Shown here: piece by piece, positions 52,796 to 62,560 of the stretch
Position numbering within the stretch: the first letter of the stretch is position 1
Layout: every line of letters begins with the position of its first letter
Assembly: GCF_016424485.1 (NCBI RefSeq)
Contig: NZ_JAELUP010000013.1
Coordinates: forward strand, 101,958 to 165,957
Length of the DNA: 64,000 bases
Source: Paenibacillus roseus
GTDB taxonomy: Bacteria > Bacillota > Bacilli > Paenibacillales > Paenibacillaceae
Direction of reading: 5' to 3'
Position numbers and translations under genes: made by a program
The notes under the pieces: model-generated
Told to the model about the DNA's origin: nothing
The model's input: the letters and a program-made list of their open reading frames with translations, nothing else
Database searches by the model: none

Positions 52796-52913
52796 GGTGC
52801 AACTCCTTTTAAAATCTTGGAAAAAATAAATACATGAACCCCAACACTCACCTATGATATCATGGCCGCCCTCATTTGGTATAATGAATTCAGACACATC
52901 AAGGAGGTATCAA

Positions 52914-53435
52914 ATGGGACACGAGTATCCATCCCGGAGAGAACAACGACTATCAGCTGAGCAATTTACATTCTGTCCCTTGACTGAAGCCTACGCCCAA
53001 GAAGCCTGTTCCTGGCGTTATCCCCCTCCCTACGATGTTTTCGAACGATTATCCTGGGAGCATCAGAAAGCGGCTGAAATTGACCTTGGCGATCCCATCG
53101 TACGGGACAAGCAGTATCTGGCCATTGTAGACCAACATTACATCCTTTGTGGCTATGTCCAGCTATTTCCGCTGTCCGGTGTGCTGCGGCTCGGAGTCGG
53201 ACTACGACCCGATCTTTGCGGCCAAGGGCTGGGCGCTCCACTCATGCGCAAGCTTGCGCTTGAAGCCCGTCGACATGCTCCCGGTCAGGAGATTGATTTG
53301 GAAGTGCCGGCATGGAATGTGCGCGCTATTAAAGCTTACGAAAAAGCCGGGTTCCACATTACAGATACTTATGCACTCAAGGTCGGACCCGACTGGCAAG
53401 ACGTACACTGCATGGTGCTGAACAACAAGGAATAG
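52914..53435 (+). CDS. GNAT-family N-acetyltransferase
   Basis: 173 residues from ATG 52914 (AAGGAGGT upstream). The acetyl-CoA loop is RPDLCGQGLGAPL (the R/Q-x-x-G-x-G/A motif) followed by LMRKLALEA. The motif-B block EVPAWNVRAIKAYEKAGF closes the fold. The N-terminal third (FTFCPLTEAYAQEACSWRYP) matches the YkkB/RimI-like small-molecule acetyltransferases. Substrate unknown. Monocistronic. Confidence 0.9.
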   Translation: MGHEYPSRREQRLSAEQFTFCPLTEAYAQEACSWRYPPPYDVFERLSWEHQKAAEIDLGDPIVRDKQYLAIVDQHYILCGYVQLFPLSGVLRLGVGLRPDLCGQGLGAPLMRKLALEARRHAPGQEIDLEVPAWNVRAIKAYEKAGFHITDTYALKVGPDWQDVHCMVLNNKE

Positions 53436-53568
53436 CCTAACAAATACTTCATGCTGCCCGTCACCCCCCAGAGACAACGTACCTCTTCCTTCCATATATC
53501 CGACAACAAACGGCAAACAGTCTCCAGCGGGACAATAACTCCAAGGCTCCGGCCTCATTGTCAATCTA

Positions 53569-53862
53569 TTATGTCAGACGAACAATCCGAATTTCCTTTC
53601 CATCAACGGCCACCTCAATAATATGAAACTTCGGGTGATACGTCACCGTTCCTTCTCCTACCGTTATCACAGGCTCCACGCCAAGCCCGTAGAACACATC
53701 ATCAGCCAGCGCCTCAATTACATCACCGCGCTCCGGCTCGCCCAGCTCCGCCCATTCCTCATTCGTCATTTCAAAAAATTCATAGCTGTTGCTGATCGCG
53801 CCCAGCGCCTCTGTCAAATCCGTCAGAATCTCATTGTATTCACGTCCATGCCTTACACCCAT
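53569..53862 (-). CDS. Conserved small acidic protein, unknown
   Basis: 97 residues, AAAGAGGT before the ATG. Acidic, soluble, alpha/beta (LTDLTEALGAISNSYEFFEM, ADDVFYGLGVEPVITVGEGTV, YHPKFHIIEVAVDGKEIRIV). It resembles small cytosolic proteins common in Paenibacillus. No motif that would give a function. No obvious operon partner. Confidence 0.75.
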   Translation of the reverse strand: MGVRHGREYNEILTDLTEALGAISNSYEFFEMTNEEWAELGEPERGDVIEALADDVFYGLGVEPVITVGEGTVTYHPKFHIIEVAVDGKEIRIVRLT

Positions 53863-54248
53863 TGCTCCATACCTCTTTCCTTAAAATTTACGTTCCATAC
53901 TGCCACTCCGGCCCTCTTTTTATAAGCGCAAACGGATCTTTCAAAAAAAGCAAACCGAAATTTCCCGCTGAATGACGCCTTTTTTTTCGATTTCATTCGC
54001 ATTTCCTCTACATTTTACTCTAATGTAATTGCGAGATTTGTCGATATATAAATATATCAGAGTAACGCCATAGTTTCATACGATCAGAAGCTGTTGTACA
54101 TCTTCGCGTAACGAAGTACATAGCACCCTCCCCAGGGTGCCATCTCTAGCCGGTGCAGATTAAGCCAAAGTTTAAATGGCGGCATGTCCACATTTTAACT
54201 CATTATTCTGCTCTAGGCGTATACCTAATTATTCAGACGGGGTGTCAC
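53863..54248 (+). other. motAB upstream region with stem-loops
   Basis: About 390 bases. Near 54095-54120 CTTCG-CGTAA-CGAAG forms a hairpin within TGTA/TACA flanks; it resembles, in reverse, part of the dispersed repeat. GCACCCT-CCCC-AGGGTGC (54123-54140) is a second perfect stem. A short match to the repeat start (AAGCGCAAACGG) occurs at 53924. No clear sigma-D promoter and no recognised riboswitch class, although cyclic di-GMP control of motility was considered. Confidence 0.45.
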
Positions 54249-55040
54249 ATGGAAAAATCAACGATTATAGGTATTATACTCGGTTTAACTGCTGTTCTTC
54301 TCGGTATGTTTCTCAAACACGCGCCGCTCGCAAGCTTGGTCAACCCTGCCGCATTCACCATCATTATTGTCGGGACAGCAGCCTCCCTGTTTATCGGTTT
54401 TCCGATGTCGGAGATCGCCAAGTTCCCTACGCTGGTGAAAATGATCTTCATCAATCCTAAGCTGATTTCCCGCAAAGAATTGATTCGCCTGTTTATGGAA
54501 TGGGCCACCATCACTCGCCGTGAAGGCTTGCTGGCTCTGGAGACCAAAGTTGAGGAGATTACAGATCCGTTCCTGAAAACCGGGATGCGAATGATCATTG
54601 ATGGCAATGATCAGGATTTTGTACGGGATGTACTGCTTGAAGATATCTCGGCGACTGAAGAACGCCACAAAGCAGGCGCGCTCATCTTCACCCAGGCTGG
54701 GACCTATGCGCCTACCCTGGGGGTTCTTGGAGCCGTTATCGGTCTGATTGCAGCCCTTGGCGAACTCTCCGATACGAACAAGCTGGCACAGGCGATCGCT
54801 GCGGCGTTCGTAGCTACATTGCTTGGTATTTTTACAGGATATGTGCTGTGGCATCCAATTGCCAATAAGCTGAAGCGACTGTCCAAGCGGGAAATGGAGA
54901 TCAAGCTCATGATGGTAGAGGGCTTGCTTTCCATCCAATCCGGCGTTTCCACGATTGCCATCAGTCAAAAACTGTCTGTATACCTTACACCTACTGAGCG
55001 GGCTAAGCTGGCTGAGAAGGAAGGTGGGGCGGTTGAGTAA
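54249..55040 (+). CDS. motA: Flagellar motor stator protein MotA
   Basis: 263 residues from ATG 54249 (a weak GGGGTG upstream; no better start). Four membrane segments (about 5-24, 33-52, 146-167, 180-200) around a large cytoplasmic loop. HKAGALIFTQAGTYAPTLGV and LGAVIGLIAALGELSDT match proton-type MotA of B. subtilis closely; the Na-type MotP differs. The stator complex uses the proton gradient to turn the flagellum. motB overlaps by eight bases. Confidence 0.95.
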   Translation: MEKSTIIGIILGLTAVLLGMFLKHAPLASLVNPAAFTIIIVGTAASLFIGFPMSEIAKFPTLVKMIFINPKLISRKELIRLFMEWATITRREGLLALETKVEEITDPFLKTGMRMIIDGNDQDFVRDVLLEDISATEERHKAGALIFTQAGTYAPTLGVLGAVIGLIAALGELSDTNKLAQAIAAAFVATLLGIFTGYVLWHPIANKLKRLSKREMEIKLMMVEGLLSIQSGVSTIAISQKLSVYLTPTERAKLAEKEGGAVE

Positions 55041-55842
55041 AAAGCGCAAGCATGATGAGCATGATGAGCATATGGACGAGTCATGGCTGATCCCTTATGC
55101 AGACTTGATGACCTTGCTGCTTGCCTTGTTTATCGTTCTCTACGCTGCAAGCTCGGTGGACGCTAAAAAGTTTGAAGAGATGAGCCAAGCTTTCAGCATT
55201 GCCTTCAATAGAGGCAACGGCTTGCTGGAAAGCTCCTCGATGGTTACAACCGGTCAGCAGATGACAAACCAGAACAAACTCAAGAATATGAAGGATGGCG
55301 ACCAGCAGGAAATGACTCGCGAGCAGCTTGTCAAGAAAGAGCAGGAAGATCTTGAGAAGTTGAAAAAACAGCTTGATCAATACATTGACAAAAATGGACT
55401 CTCCAGCGATCTGGAGACCAAACTCAATCAGACACAGCTGTTGATCACCATTAGCGATAATGCGCTTTTCTCGTCAGGCAGCGCTGCGGTCAAGCAGGAA
55501 TCACGCAAGCTGGCAGTAGCCATTGCCAATATGCTCCAGCAATATCCAGATTATAATATCATTGTTGCCGGACATACGGATAATCAACCGATCTCCAACA
55601 CAGAATTTGAGTCAAACTGGGAGCTAAGCTCCAAGCGTGCCATCCGGTTCATGAATATATTGCTTGTAAATCCGAACATCGATCGACAGCGGTTTAGCGC
55701 CATTGCTTATGGCGAGTACCAGCCGGTCGATACCAACGCAACAACCGAAGGCCGCGCGAAGAATCGCCGAGTTGAGGTTTCAATCATGCGTAATTATGTC
55801 AGTTTGGATAATACAGATAACATCTCGGTTCAAAATCCGTAA
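55033..55842 (+). CDS. motB: Flagellar motor stator protein MotB
   Basis: 269 residues from TTG 55033 (AGGTGGGG upstream), overlapping motA by eight bases. Basic/His-rich cytoplasmic start, then the single membrane helix with the proton-carrying Asp24 (PYADLMTLLLALF), a coiled-coil plug and linker (about 85-130), and an OmpA-like peptidoglycan-binding domain (about 145-255: DNALFSSGSAAVKQES, IIVAGHTDNQPI, NRRVEVSIM). It anchors the stator to the wall. Confidence 0.95.
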   Translation: MSKKRKHDEHDEHMDESWLIPYADLMTLLLALFIVLYAASSVDAKKFEEMSQAFSIAFNRGNGLLESSSMVTTGQQMTNQNKLKNMKDGDQQEMTREQLVKKEQEDLEKLKKQLDQYIDKNGLSSDLETKLNQTQLLITISDNALFSSGSAAVKQESRKLAVAIANMLQQYPDYNIIVAGHTDNQPISNTEFESNWELSSKRAIRFMNILLVNPNIDRQRFSAIAYGEYQPVDTNATTEGRAKNRRVEVSIMRNYVSLDNTDNISVQNP

Positions 55843-55844
55843 CG

Positions 55845-55862
55845 TTATCCACATGTGAATAA
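55845..55862. promoter_or_regulatory. Inverted pair of DnaA-box-like sites just after motB
   Basis: TTATCCACA (consensus DnaA box) is followed at once by TGTGAATAA, its near-complement (TTATTCACA), three bases after the motB stop codon. Confidence 0.4.
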
Positions 55863-55965
55863 CTTTTCAGGCCGTCGTTGTTCTTTGCAGCGGCGGCTTG
55901 TTGTTTAGTTTTGGACGTATTCAGTTCAATGTCCGCGCAAATTGCCTTCATGCCCGGATAATTTG

Positions 55966-56006
55966 ACAACCCCGAGAGCGTCGCCGCCTTCGGGGTTGTT
56001 TTTTTA
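55966..56006. terminator. Terminator between motB and rluF
   Basis: ACAACCCCGA pairs with TCGGGGTTGT and is followed by seven T. It lies between convergent stops at 55842 and 56031. Confidence 0.9.
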
Positions 56007-56030
56007 TCGTGTCCAAGCATTCAGATGTGG

Positions 56031-56732
56031 TTATTGCGGGCGATATTGCAGCGTTCGAAACATGACTTCCAGTTCATCCGCGGTAAGGTCCCGCCACTTT
56101 CCTGTCGGGAGTGTCCCAAGCTCAATATTCATAATTCTCACCCGCTTCAACTTGCGTACCTGATAGCCAAATGCCGAGCACATACGCCGGATTTGACGGT
56201 TTTTGCCCTCATTTAGTATAATCCGAAAAGTCCGCTCGGCCAGGCGATTGATTCGACAGGGCAGCGTCATGCTGCCTAATATTTTGACGCCCTCGCTCAT
56301 TCCTTTAACGAAGGCAGGAGTTATAGGCTTGTCCACCGTGACCATATATTCCTTATCATGCTTGCCTTCAGCTCGTAAAATACGGTTGACGATATCCCCG
56401 TCGTTAGTCAGAATTATCAAACCTTCCGAATCCTTGTCCAGTCGGCCGATCGGAAAGATTCTCTCCTTATGTCCAACGAAATCCACAATATTGTCCTTTA
56501 TATGCGATTCCGTTGTGCTGGTAATGCCGACTGGCTTGTTCAAAGCAATATATACATGCTTCTTGTGCTCCCCGATCCGCTTGCCGTCCACCCGCACGTC
56601 GTCCGTATGCTCGGCCTGGCTTCCCAACTCTGCTGTAACACCGTTAATGGTTACTCTGCCGCTCTCAACCAGCTTGTCCGCCTCACGACGCGAGCAAAAA
56701 CCAGTCTCACTAATAAATTTGTTAATTCGCAT
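56031..56732 (-). CDS. rluF: 23S rRNA pseudouridine synthase RluF type
   Basis: 233 residues. An S4 RNA-binding domain (1-50, MRINKFISETGFCSRREADK) precedes the RsuA/RluB-family catalytic domain with Asp99 in GRLDKDSEGL. LNKPVGITSTTES, DNIVDFVGHKERIFP and NRQIRRMCSAFGY match RluF, which modifies uridine 2604 (E. coli numbering) of 23S rRNA, better than RluB or RsuA. Cytoplasmic, acting on ribosome precursors. Its promoter region is shared with tadA and holds DnaA-box-like sites. Confidence 0.9.
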   Translation of the reverse strand: MRINKFISETGFCSRREADKLVESGRVTINGVTAELGSQAEHTDDVRVDGKRIGEHKKHVYIALNKPVGITSTTESHIKDNIVDFVGHKERIFPIGRLDKDSEGLIILTNDGDIVNRILRAEGKHDKEYMVTVDKPITPAFVKGMSEGVKILGSMTLPCRINRLAERTFRIILNEGKNRQIRRMCSAFGYQVRKLKRVRIMNIELGTLPTGKWRDLTADELEVMFRTLQYRPQ

Positions 56733-56905
56733 TCTTACAAGGCCCCTTTGGCAGCCCTTCCTAGAGGAAGCTCAATGGCTGATGTTTCGATGCTATCCTT
56801 GTACGAATTTCCGTAGTATGATGGATAGCAGGCTATATCTTGGATCATACCATAACTGTACCTGCAACATCTAAAAATTCAGATAAAATGAGTTGATTTT
56901 CAGAG

Positions 56906-57562
<657 letters not shown>

Positions 57563-57569
57563 TTCTCTG

Positions 57570-57746
57570 CTAAGGCTTCAGAAGATTTTCATTCTTTTTT
57601 ATACGCTGCAAAGCGACAATGACCTCATCGGCTTCCTCGCTGATTGCAATCACTTCGGGGTCGGTCAAGCTTCCGCGGGTTTCGGCCACTTCATGAAGCC
57701 TGTGGCGAAGCTTTTGCAGCTCCATATATAGTATTATTTTATCCAT
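57570..57746 (-). CDS. Spo0E-family aspartyl-phosphate phosphatase-like peptide
   Basis: 58 residues from ATG 57746 (GGGGGC upstream). Helix-loop-helix pattern of the Spo0E family: ELQKLRHRLHEVAETRG, SLTDPEVIAIS, then a second helix. The family signature SQELD is replaced by Ser36-Glu-Glu-Ala-Asp40, keeping Ser and Asp but changing Gln and Leu. Spo0E proteins remove phosphate from Spo0A and delay sporulation; the altered motif makes activity uncertain. It converges on tadA with seven bases between stops. Confidence 0.72.
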   Translation of the reverse strand: MDKIILYMELQKLRHRLHEVAETRGSLTDPEVIAISEEADEVIVALQRIKKNENLLKP

Positions 57747-58110
57747 TTCAAGCCCCCATGAGGTCTCTTCAGTACAAAATACTCTAGTATTCTATTTATT
57801 ATAACTTTAATACTATAATAATTTTGTAAATTTTTGTCGACAAATTACAACTAAATTCAACCAATATTCGACATTATTCGGTATAATTCATCTTTTTTCA
57901 ATTGAGTATTTGGGTATTAATAAAGTTGTCATATGTGGAATTCCATGATATTAATAGTAAATAAGCGTGTGTGTCTAAAGATTTTGTCTATAGGTCGTAT
58001 TGACCTTAATTTTTTTGTTACTTTCCCAGAACTTCATCCTTTCTTCCTATCAGCAAGCTCCGAATTTTTTGACCCTTTGCAGATGCTTTATGATATACTA
58101 TAAATGTTAT
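57747..58110. other. AT-rich region upstream of tRNA-Arg
   Basis: About 360 bases without a gene. TTGACC near 58069 and TATACT near 58096 (19-base spacing) may form the tRNA promoter. Nothing else was recognised. Confidence 0.35.
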
Positions 58111-58184
58111 GGCCACGTAGCTCAGTTGGATAGAGCAAACGTTTCCTAAACGTTAGGTCGGATGTTCGAGTCATCTCGTGGCCG
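58111..58184 (+). tRNA. tRNA-Arg (anticodon CCT)
   Basis: Cloverleaf: acceptor GGCCACG with CGTGGCC and discriminator G58184; D arm GCTCAGTTGGATAGAGC; anticodon stem AACGT with ACGTT around loop TTCCTAA (anticodon CCT at 58145-58147); T arm with TTCGAGT. No CCA is encoded. A short T run follows. It reads AGG codons. Confidence 0.95.
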
Positions 58185-58393
58185 TTTTTGATCCTTTCCA
58201 ATTAGTACAACCCTCAATATTGCAGATTGGTATGAATTATCAGACTATCAGACGGCGATCCCACAGTTTGCCGCGAGAATGCTTTGCATTCCCCCCTACC
58301 CACGCTACAATGAACCTATTCCTTACTAAATCCATGTTTCAGCTTTCGTCAAGTCTGTTATTCTACAATACTGAACGAAAGAAGTGCCTTTAT

Positions 58394-58864
58394 GTGAATA
58401 ATTTAAAACCTAGTAATTTTAAATCCGCCACAGGCAGAACTACTGATCGATATTCTAGTAAGTATAATACGACCCAACATAGCATATATGTATCCGCAGG
58501 ACGTAGGGGGCGGGGAATATTCCTGCTTTCGATATCGCTGCTCATTGTCATCTCGCTCTTCCTGCACCCCTTCCAGGCCAGTCAGAAAGAGATTCCAACA
58601 GATACACCCGTCTTCGTTCACTACAAGACGAAGATTGACCATGTTGCCACCCCGCGCCAAAGCATATTTCTCTATCTTGTACACCAGCCTATATCAGCTG
58701 AGGCCGCTTTGTTGTGGACCATGTTGGCGTTTATAGCCTGCGGCGGCTGTATCCTGCAGCTCAAATCTTATCGCAGTGAAATCTACAAGCGGCTACTCAA
58801 GCTGCTGCTAGGCCCCAATAAATTCAGGTCGACGTTCGTGGACAATTCTCCCTTCCCAATCTAA
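58394..58864 (+). CDS. Membrane protein, unknown
   Basis: 156 residues from GTG 58394 (AAAGAAG upstream); the longer frame would begin inside the tRNA. A basic, Ser/Thr-rich cytoplasmic start, a membrane segment at about 45-63 (FLLSISLLIVISLFLHPF), an external loop of about 55 residues, a second segment at about 118-135 (ALLWTMLAFIACGGC), and a basic tail. No recognised family. The 43-residue membrane peptide gene follows 25 bases downstream, probably in one transcript. Confidence 0.6.
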   Translation: MNNLKPSNFKSATGRTTDRYSSKYNTTQHSIYVSAGRRGRGIFLLSISLLIVISLFLHPFQASQKEIPTDTPVFVHYKTKIDHVATPRQSIFLYLVHQPISAEAALLWTMLAFIACGGCILQLKSYRSEIYKRLLKLLLGPNKFRSTFVDNSPFPI

Positions 58865-58889
58865 AGCTTAACAGGGAGGAGGGAACAGC

Positions 58890-59021
58890 TTGAGCGGAAT
58901 GCATTCACGGACTGAGACAGATGAAGAGATCCAGGCACGCGTGCTTGGCGAAGTTAAGTATGTCATGATCTTCACAATTTTTACAATTGTTTTGATGATT
59001 GTCATGAACGTTGTGATGTAG
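58890..59021 (+). CDS. Small single-pass membrane peptide
   Basis: 43 residues from TTG 58890 with GGGAGGAGGG just upstream, an unusually strong ribosome site. An acidic start (RTETDEEIQARVLGEVKY) is followed by one membrane helix rich in Ile, Val and Met to the C-terminus. It lies 25 bases after the preceding membrane-protein gene and before a strong terminator, consistent with a real last gene of a two-gene operon. No family recognised. Confidence 0.6.
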   Translation: MSGMHSRTETDEEIQARVLGEVKYVMIFTIFTIVLMIVMNVVM

Positions 59022-59030
59022 TCATAACTG

Positions 59031-59066
59031 AAAAAGATCAGGACGTAATCGTCCTGATCTTTTTTG
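59031..59066. terminator. Bidirectional terminator
   Basis: AAAAGATCAGGACG pairs with CGTCCTGATCTTTT around a four-base loop, followed by T. It lies between convergent genes ending at 59021 and 59099. Confidence 0.95.
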
Positions 59067-59098
59067 CGAGCTTGTATACTCACCCCAAACACTCGGGT

Positions 59099-62000
59099 TT
59101 AACTAAGCACAATATCAGTTGACGGTGCAGACAACGCATTGACCGTTACACTGCGCCCGTCTGCAATCGATAGAATGAACACTCGGTATGATACGCCGCT
59201 GCGAAGCACATTACCATCTACATCAAGTGTGGAAGAAGGAAGCACAACCGAATTGCTGCCGCCTGTCTTGCTCACTTGCGTATACCGGGAAGCCGAGAGC
59301 GCATTCGCATCAGACAATCTGAAGCTGTCCGCACGGCCGGACGGCACAACTAGTACCGCATAGTATGCCAGATTAGACTCATTATCCGATTTATTAAAGC
59401 TTACAGAGAGGCTCGGGCCATTACCGTTATTGCCGGCGTCCTGGACATTGGTAATAACAGCTGGCGTCGCCGAGAGATCTGTCAGCATAATTGTGTTCGA
59501 AGAGTTGGACAACGCATTACCCGAGCTGATACGCGTATCGCCTACGGCAAGCACGAACACTTGATAATTTACATTTTGTACGATCGAATTGCCCTGGACA
59601 TCCCTTGCTGTTTTGCTTAGAGATGTTTTGGGAACGCTGCCCTGTCTGGAAGCCACCGTGTAGTTAGCAGAGCTTACATTGTTTGCAGTCAGCAAGTTAA
59701 AGGTATTCGCCTGATCCGCGCGAACAACCAAAATCCGATATTCCGTAATGTTGGACTCGTTGGACGGCTTGCTAAATGTGACCTCCAGATCGCGAGTATC
59801 CCCGTACGTATTCGCAGACGCCGCAGCCACGCCTGTCGGAGCAGTTACAGAGTTGTTGGACAATGTAATCGCAGCAGATGCCGTAGACAATGCATTGCTG
59901 CCTGCAAGCGAACCGTCATTCACTGTCAATACAAACATCCTATAGCTCACACCATTGCGAATTGCCGCACCGTCTACGTCTTTGGCATCCGAGGACAAGA
60001 TGGTGCTTATGTTTGCGCCTGTTTTGCTGACAACTGTAGAGTTGGTGATAGATACAGCATTCGCCTGATCGAGCGTAAAGCGATCTGCATTGGCCGATTT
60101 TACAACCAGAATCCGATAGTGATTGATGCGTGACTCGTCACTGGCTTTATTGAACGAAACAAGCAAGTCACGTCCGTCTCCATAGTCGCTTACGTCACTA
60201 GCCTTCAGATCCGAGACCGCGCTGCTGCCAAAGTTATTGGTCAAGGTAAGAGACGAAGACGCCGATGAGAGTGCATTTTGATAATTGGCTCTATCATTGC
60301 CAATTGCCATAACATAGACACGATACTGCTGGCCGCTTGTAATCAGATAACCCAATGTGTCTCTTGATGAAGCGTTCAACGTAATCGATTGATTCGTACC
60401 GTTCTTGTACACATCCATATAGTTGCCGTAAGACACATTATTTGCATTTTGCAAGCTGAAGCTGGAAGAGCCGCGGCTCAAGTTGACAACGAAAATCCGA
60501 TAGCTGCTGACCTTCGACTCATCCGAAGATCTGTTGAAGGATACACGCAAGTCACGTCCATCTCCATAATCGCTGATGTCCTCGGCCTTATTAATCGACG
60601 GGGCGGAAATGTTGCTGCTCTCCTTCAAGGTAATCGACGAGGAATTGGAAGATAGATTGTTTGCTGTCGAATAAGAATTGTTGCTCACAGACAGTACAAA
60701 TACACGGTAAGCGACACCGCTGCGGATATACTCCCCGGAGGAGTCTCTGGCAGACGAAGCGAGCGATGTGGTCTGTGTCGATGAATTCGTCGAGTATATC
60801 GTTGTATAATTCGAGCTGGATAAATTGTTGGCAGCTGTCAGGTTAAAGCTGCTTGAATCCGAAGCCTTCACTACGATAATACGATAGTGGGAAATATTCC
60901 ACTCATCCGAAGGTTTGTTAAAGCTTACTGTAAGGTCACGCCCGTCTCCATAGTCGCTGTCATCGCTGACCCGCAAATTCGAAATAACGGAAACAGAAGG
61001 CAATAAAGATAATGTAACCAAGCCGGAAGAAGAAGACAATGAATTGTTGAAGCCGGCATTCGTGTTCCCTACTGCCATTACAAAGAATCGGTAGCTTTCC
61101 CCTCGCTTCAACACATTGCCCTGCACATCTTTCGTGCCGGAGCCGAGCGCTACACTTTGGTTGCTGCCGTTTTTATTTGCAGTTGTATAATTGCTGCTCT
61201 TCACATCGTTAGCCGTTGACAGATTAAAGTTGCCAGACTGGCTGCTCTTCACAGCGAAAATTCGGTAGGAGCCTACTTTGGATTCATCGCTGGAACGATT
61301 GAATTTCACCATCAGGTCACGGCCATCACCATAGCTGTTGGAATTATCAACGCTGCTTACAACGGGAACAGTCGGCGCAGTGTTTGTTGTACTCAGGTTA
61401 AATACGGAAGAACCTGCCGAAAGTTGACTCGCTTGTTGACCCGAATTATTCGTTACCGCAAGCACGAATGCCCGGTACGACACACCCGTACGGATAGAGT
61501 CCCCGGAAGTGTCGCGCGCACTGGAACCTAGGCTGACCGACAAATTGCTGGAGCCCGTTTTGTAGACGGTTGTATAGTTCGAACTGGACACATTCGTAGC
61601 TGCCGTTGCATTAAAGTTATTTACATCCTGTGTTTTGACCACAAAGACACGGTAATTGGAGACATAGTTATCATTTTGCGCTTTGTTGAAGCTGATCGAC
61701 AGATCGCGACCGTCTCCATAGGATGAGATGATATTAACTTGTACGTTGCTTGCAGCCGCCTGATTGGAGCTGAGGGTTACATAGGAAGAGGGCTGCGACA
61801 AGGCCGCTTGATCACCGTTTCCCACCGCCAGTACAAATACAGCATAGGCTTGATTGCTCGTAATATAATCGCCGTCTGTATCCCGGCTGTTCGAGTAGAG
61901 CGTTTGTTTTTTATCACGTCCGTCTTTGGAAACCACAGTATAATTGCTGCTTGATTGAGATAATGCTTTCCCTACGGTAAAAGATGATGCATTGCGTGAT

Positions 62001-62560
62001 TTAACCACATATATGCGGTAATGATCGAGATTGGCTTCATCTCTTGCCTTGGAGAAGTTTACTTCAATATCGCGTCCATCTCCCTGCTGCCCGGCGACCG
62101 TCGCCGATACATTGGATGGCGCGTACGTTTTCGAAGAGGTTTTAATGTATACATTCTTGCTTGCCTCATCCCAGATGACTTCCTCACCCAATGCTTCGCT
62201 TACAAAACGTACCGGCACCAAAGTCCGGTTATTCAGTGTTCTGGCTGCTACATCCATATACACGGTCTGATCATCAATCGTGGCTATTTTAGAACCAATC
62301 GTCAAGGTAACTGTGACTCCATTTTTTCGTGCTACAACAGTCTGTGTGTTGTTATTCCATGTGACCTTGGCATCCAAAGCTTCAAAGATCGCACGCAGAG
62401 GAACGAGTGTCCGATAGTTAATCGTTGCCGCCCCTTGATCCGTCTGAAGCTCAGTACCGTCAATATAAATGCGAATCGACGATGGCGCTGCATATGCTTG
62501 CGGCTGAACCACCATTAGCAGCATCGTAGCGCCAAGCAGCGTGGAAAATAGCCTTTTCAT
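59099..62560 (-). CDS. Secreted multi-repeat protein with copper amine oxidase N-like domain
   Basis: 1153 residues from ATG 62560 (GGGAGG seven bases upstream). Signal peptide to about Ala25. Residues about 28-140 match the copper amine oxidase N-terminal-like domain (RTLVPLRAIFEALDAKVTW, RTLVPVRFVSEALG), common in secreted Paenibacillus proteins and not an oxidase itself. Then eight repeats of about 115 residues, each beginning near YGDGRDL-VSFNK and containing YRI-VVK, NYT-V-K and GV-YRVFVLAVGN; repeat 7 has GDTRD and repeat 8 GNGPS. The repeats are probably FN3-like, possibly with an acidic metal site. No anchor or catalytic motif was seen. Confidence 0.85.
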   Translation of the reverse strand: MKRLFSTLLGATMLLMVVQPQAYAAPSSIRIYIDGTELQTDQGAATINYRTLVPLRAIFEALDAKVTWNNNTQTVVARKNGVTVTLTIGSKIATIDDQTVYMDVAARTLNNRTLVPVRFVSEALGEEVIWDEASKNVYIKTSSKTYAPSNVSATVAGQQGDGRDIEVNFSKARDEANLDHYRIYVVKSRNASSFTVGKALSQSSSNYTVVSKDGRDKKQTLYSNSRDTDGDYITSNQAYAVFVLAVGNGDQAALSQPSSYVTLSSNQAAASNVQVNIISSYGDGRDLSISFNKAQNDNYVSNYRVFVVKTQDVNNFNATAATNVSSSNYTTVYKTGSSNLSVSLGSSARDTSGDSIRTGVSYRAFVLAVTNNSGQQASQLSAGSSVFNLSTTNTAPTVPVVSSVDNSNSYGDGRDLMVKFNRSSDESKVGSYRIFAVKSSQSGNFNLSTANDVKSSNYTTANKNGSNQSVALGSGTKDVQGNVLKRGESYRFFVMAVGNTNAGFNNSLSSSSGLVTLSLLPSVSVISNLRVSDDSDYGDGRDLTVSFNKPSDEWNISHYRIIVVKASDSSSFNLTAANNLSSSNYTTIYSTNSSTQTTSLASSARDSSGEYIRSGVAYRVFVLSVSNNSYSTANNLSSNSSSITLKESSNISAPSINKAEDISDYGDGRDLRVSFNRSSDESKVSSYRIFVVNLSRGSSSFSLQNANNVSYGNYMDVYKNGTNQSITLNASSRDTLGYLITSGQQYRVYVMAIGNDRANYQNALSSASSSLTLTNNFGSSAVSDLKASDVSDYGDGRDLLVSFNKASDESRINHYRILVVKSANADRFTLDQANAVSITNSTVVSKTGANISTILSSDAKDVDGAAIRNGVSYRMFVLTVNDGSLAGSNALSTASAAITLSNNSVTAPTGVAAASANTYGDTRDLEVTFSKPSNESNITEYRILVVRADQANTFNLLTANNVSSANYTVASRQGSVPKTSLSKTARDVQGNSIVQNVNYQVFVLAVGDTRISSGNALSNSSNTIMLTDLSATPAVITNVQDAGNNGNGPSLSVSFNKSDNESNLAYYAVLVVPSGRADSFRLSDANALSASRYTQVSKTGGSNSVVLPSSTLDVDGNVLRSGVSYRVFILSIADGRSVTVNALSAPSTDIVLS

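Noticed and set aside
54081..54248. Cyclic di-GMP riboswitch upstream of motAB
   Set aside because: The stems present do not show the conserved GEMM core sequences; only generic hairpins are visible.
58178..58864. 228-codon version of the membrane-protein gene starting inside tRNA-Arg
   Set aside because: The start overlaps the tRNA 3' end; GTG 58394 with an upstream AAAGAAG is a better start.
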